A stretch of 64,000 nucleotides of DNA from JAZRPG01 sp045649105 (GTDB lineage Bacteria; Bacillota; Clostridia; Oscillospirales; JAAYXM01): NCBI GenBank assembly GCA_045649105.1, contig JAZRPG010000022.1:1-64000 (forward strand), read 5' to 3'. The stretch's first letter is position 1. Each line of letters begins with the position of its first letter. Of the stretch, positions 62,626 to 64,000 are shown in pieces. The translations under genes were made by a program, and so were the position numbers. Below the pieces are notes generated by a model. The model worked only from the letters and a program-made list of their open reading frames with translations, had not been told where the DNA came from and did not search any database.

Positions 62626-64000
62626 TTAATCATCTTCGCGGTCAAGTGTGCGGTATTGTATCGCTTCGGCGATATGCTCAGGGCGTATGACCGGGGATTC
62701 CTCCATGTCCGCAATGGTAAGCGCAAGGCGGAGAATTTTGTCATATGACCTGCCTGTAAGACCGAGGCTGTCAAAGGCACGGCGAAGGAGAGTCTTTGAC
62801 GCATCGTCAAGCACACAGAAGGTGTGCACCTGGCTCGGTGTCATGTTGGCGTTGCAGGAAACACCCGTGCCCGAGAGCCTTTTTTGGGCGATGAGCCGGG
62901 CTTTGTTGACGCGTTTCCTGATTTCTTCCGAGGTCTCCTCGGTGCCGTTTTTTCCGGACATGTCCTCATAGCTGACGGCAGGGACGGTGACATGAATATC
63001 TATGCGGTCAAGAAGCGGGCCTGAAATTTTGCCTCTGTAGTTTTTGACGGATTGAGGTGTGCATGTACACACATTTTTCGATTCATGACCGTGCCAGCCG
63101 CATTTGCATGGGTTCATTGCACAGACGAGCATAAAGGACGCAGGGTAAGTAATCGTCCCTGCAACGCGCGATATGGTAATCTCGCCCACCTCGAGAGGCT
63201 GGCGCAGAATTTCAAGCGAATTGCGCGAAAATTCGGGAAGCTCGTCCAGAAAGAGAACGCCGTTGTGCGCAAGGGTAATCTCGCCGGGGCGCGGCGTTGT
63301 ACCGCCGCCGGAAAGCCCTGCCGCAGATGTCGTATGATGCGGAGAGCGGAACGGACGCGAGGTTATTAGCGGATTATCGCCTGAAACAAGCCCTGCGAGC
63401 GAATGAAGCTCTGTAGTTGCAAGCGATTCCTCGCGCGTCATATCAGGAAGTATTGACGGAAGCCGCTCGGCAAGCATGCTCTTTCCTGAGCCGGGCGGGC
63501 CAATCATCAGTATGTTATGTCCGCCGGCGGCAGCGATTTCGAGCGCGCGTTTTACATTGCTCTGGCCGCGCACATCGGAAAAATCCGGCGCGGAGCTTCT
63601 GTCTGCGGACGGAACCCACACGGGCTCGCGGGAAAGGCCTGCCTCGCCGCGCAAATGCGAAATTATATCGCCTGCACACCGCGCGCCGTACACCTCAAGA
63701 GCATCGCCTGCAAGAGAGGCCTCGCGCGCGTTTTCATAAGGGACAAAGAGGCGGCGGATTCCCGCGTTTTTTGCGGCAATGGCCATGGACAGAATGCCGT
63801 TTGCCGGGCGCAGATTCCCCTCGAGTGACAGCTCACCGATAAATGCACAGTCGTTTCCGATTTGAGGAAGCTGCCCTGATGAGATGAGTATTGCAAGGAG
63901 AATGGGAAGGTCATAAACAGGGCCTTCCTTTCTGGTGCCGGCAGGGGCAAGATTTATTGTTATCCTGCTTTTGGGAAAATCCGCGCCGAGGTTTTTAACT
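62626..64000 (-). CDS. ComM/YifB Mg-chelatase-like AAA+ protein (5' end outside window)
   Basis: The frame is open to the right edge, so the N-terminal part is cut. Visible residues include NLAPAGTRKEGP and IGELSLEGNLRP of the N-terminal Lon-like domain, then Walker A IGPPGSGKSMLA, LFLDELPEF (Walker B), and the C-terminal NANMTPSQ and SYDKILRLALTIADM. ComM-type proteins help branch migration during uptake or recombination of DNA. The ATG at 63786 is internal. Confidence 0.9.
   Translation of the reverse strand, partial: VKNLGADFPKSRITINLAPAGTRKEGPVYDLPILLAILISSGQLPQIGNDCAFIGELSLEGNLRPANGILSMAIAAKNAGIRRLFVPYENAREASLAGDALEVYGARCAGDIISHLRGEAGLSREPVWVPSADRSSAPDFSDVRGQSNVKRALEIAAAGGHNILMIGPPGSGKSMLAERLPSILPDMTREESLATTELHSLAGLVSGDNPLITSRPFRSPHHTTSAAGLSGGGTTPRPGEITLAHNGVLFLDELPEFSRNSLEILRQPLEVGEITISRVAGTITYPASFMLVCAMNPCKCGWHGHESKNVCTCTPQSVKNYRGKISGPLLDRIDIHVTVPAVSYEDMSGKNGTEETSEEIRKRVNKARLIAQKRLSGTGVSCNANMTPSQVHTFCVLDDASKTLLRRAFDSLGLTGRSYDKILRLALTIADMEESPVIRPEHIAEAIQYRTLDREDD

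Noticed and set aside
1..64000. CRISPR array, prophage or toxin-antitoxin/defence genes
   Set aside because: No spaced repeats, phage structural genes, nucleases or paired toxin-like ORFs were recognised.

Overview
The window is a chromosome segment from a Bacillota bacterium, most likely class Clostridia. The evidence is a dgt-dnaG-rpoD macromolecular synthesis operon, the DnaD/DnaI helicase-loading pair, Rex, an NfnAB-type transhydrogenase, a reversed class A RNase P RNA, SLH-anchored surface protein, PdaA- and SleL-like cell-wall enzymes (suggesting sporulation), and many AGGAGG ribosome sites with TTGnnn-17-TATAAT promoters. Base composition is intermediate, with long AT-rich intergenic stretches. 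I cannot name the genus.

Layout. 1-3900: 3' part of a huge heparinase-like, SLH-anchored surface protein. 4.1-9.0 kb: DivIVA-like protein and thioredoxin (minus), then a corrinoid protein, prfB, an orphan 46-residue peptide gene with its own promoter and terminator, and malic enzyme, closed by a strongly folded repeat-like element. 9.0-10.5 kb: a polysaccharide deacetylase and a YfbR-like nucleotidase. 10.6-15.9 kb: a tight operon lepA-hemW-ACT-PFL-tadA. 16-21.7 kb: SulP transporter, lipoprotein, a tRNA-Ser(GCT) locus carrying scars of tRNA 3' ends, a membrane protein and prmA. 21.8-24.9 kb: PdaA-like deacetylase, rnpB, a TIGR01440 protein, an ECF S component and a cobalamin adenosyltransferase. 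25-30.4 kb: CPA2 antiporter with PII-like partner, FAD/Rieske oxidoreductase, purC, FNT-like channel, SDR.

30.4-37.1 kb looks like an accessory region: an SLC13-type transporter plus a four-gene set (adenylating ligase, carrier protein, MBOAT acyltransferase, DHHW/AlgX-like protein) that copies the logic of the dlt operon without being a normal dlt operon. It lies downstream of tRNA-Ser(TGA), which carries the same small scar element as the tRNA-Ser(GCT) locus.

37.2-42.8 kb: LysM/GH18 hydrolase, lipoprotein, D,D-carboxypeptidase, DnaI and DnaD. 43-48.3 kb: a redox block of LysR regulator, iron alcohol dehydrogenase, NfnA, NfnB and Rex. 48.3-55.3 kb: a polar amino-acid ABC importer and an XRE/cupin-potABCD polyamine operon with a possible leader terminator. 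55.4-62.2 kb: TatD, a homocysteine methyltransferase-type protein, an amidohydrolase, rpoD, dnaG and dgt. The window ends in a small unknown gene and a ComM/YifB ATPase cut by the right edge.

The best candidates for new biology are the dlt-like acylation cluster (30462-36458) and the duplicated element at the two tRNA-Ser genes (19367-19584 and 36803-37010). No CRISPR array, phage, transposase or recognised defence system was seen.
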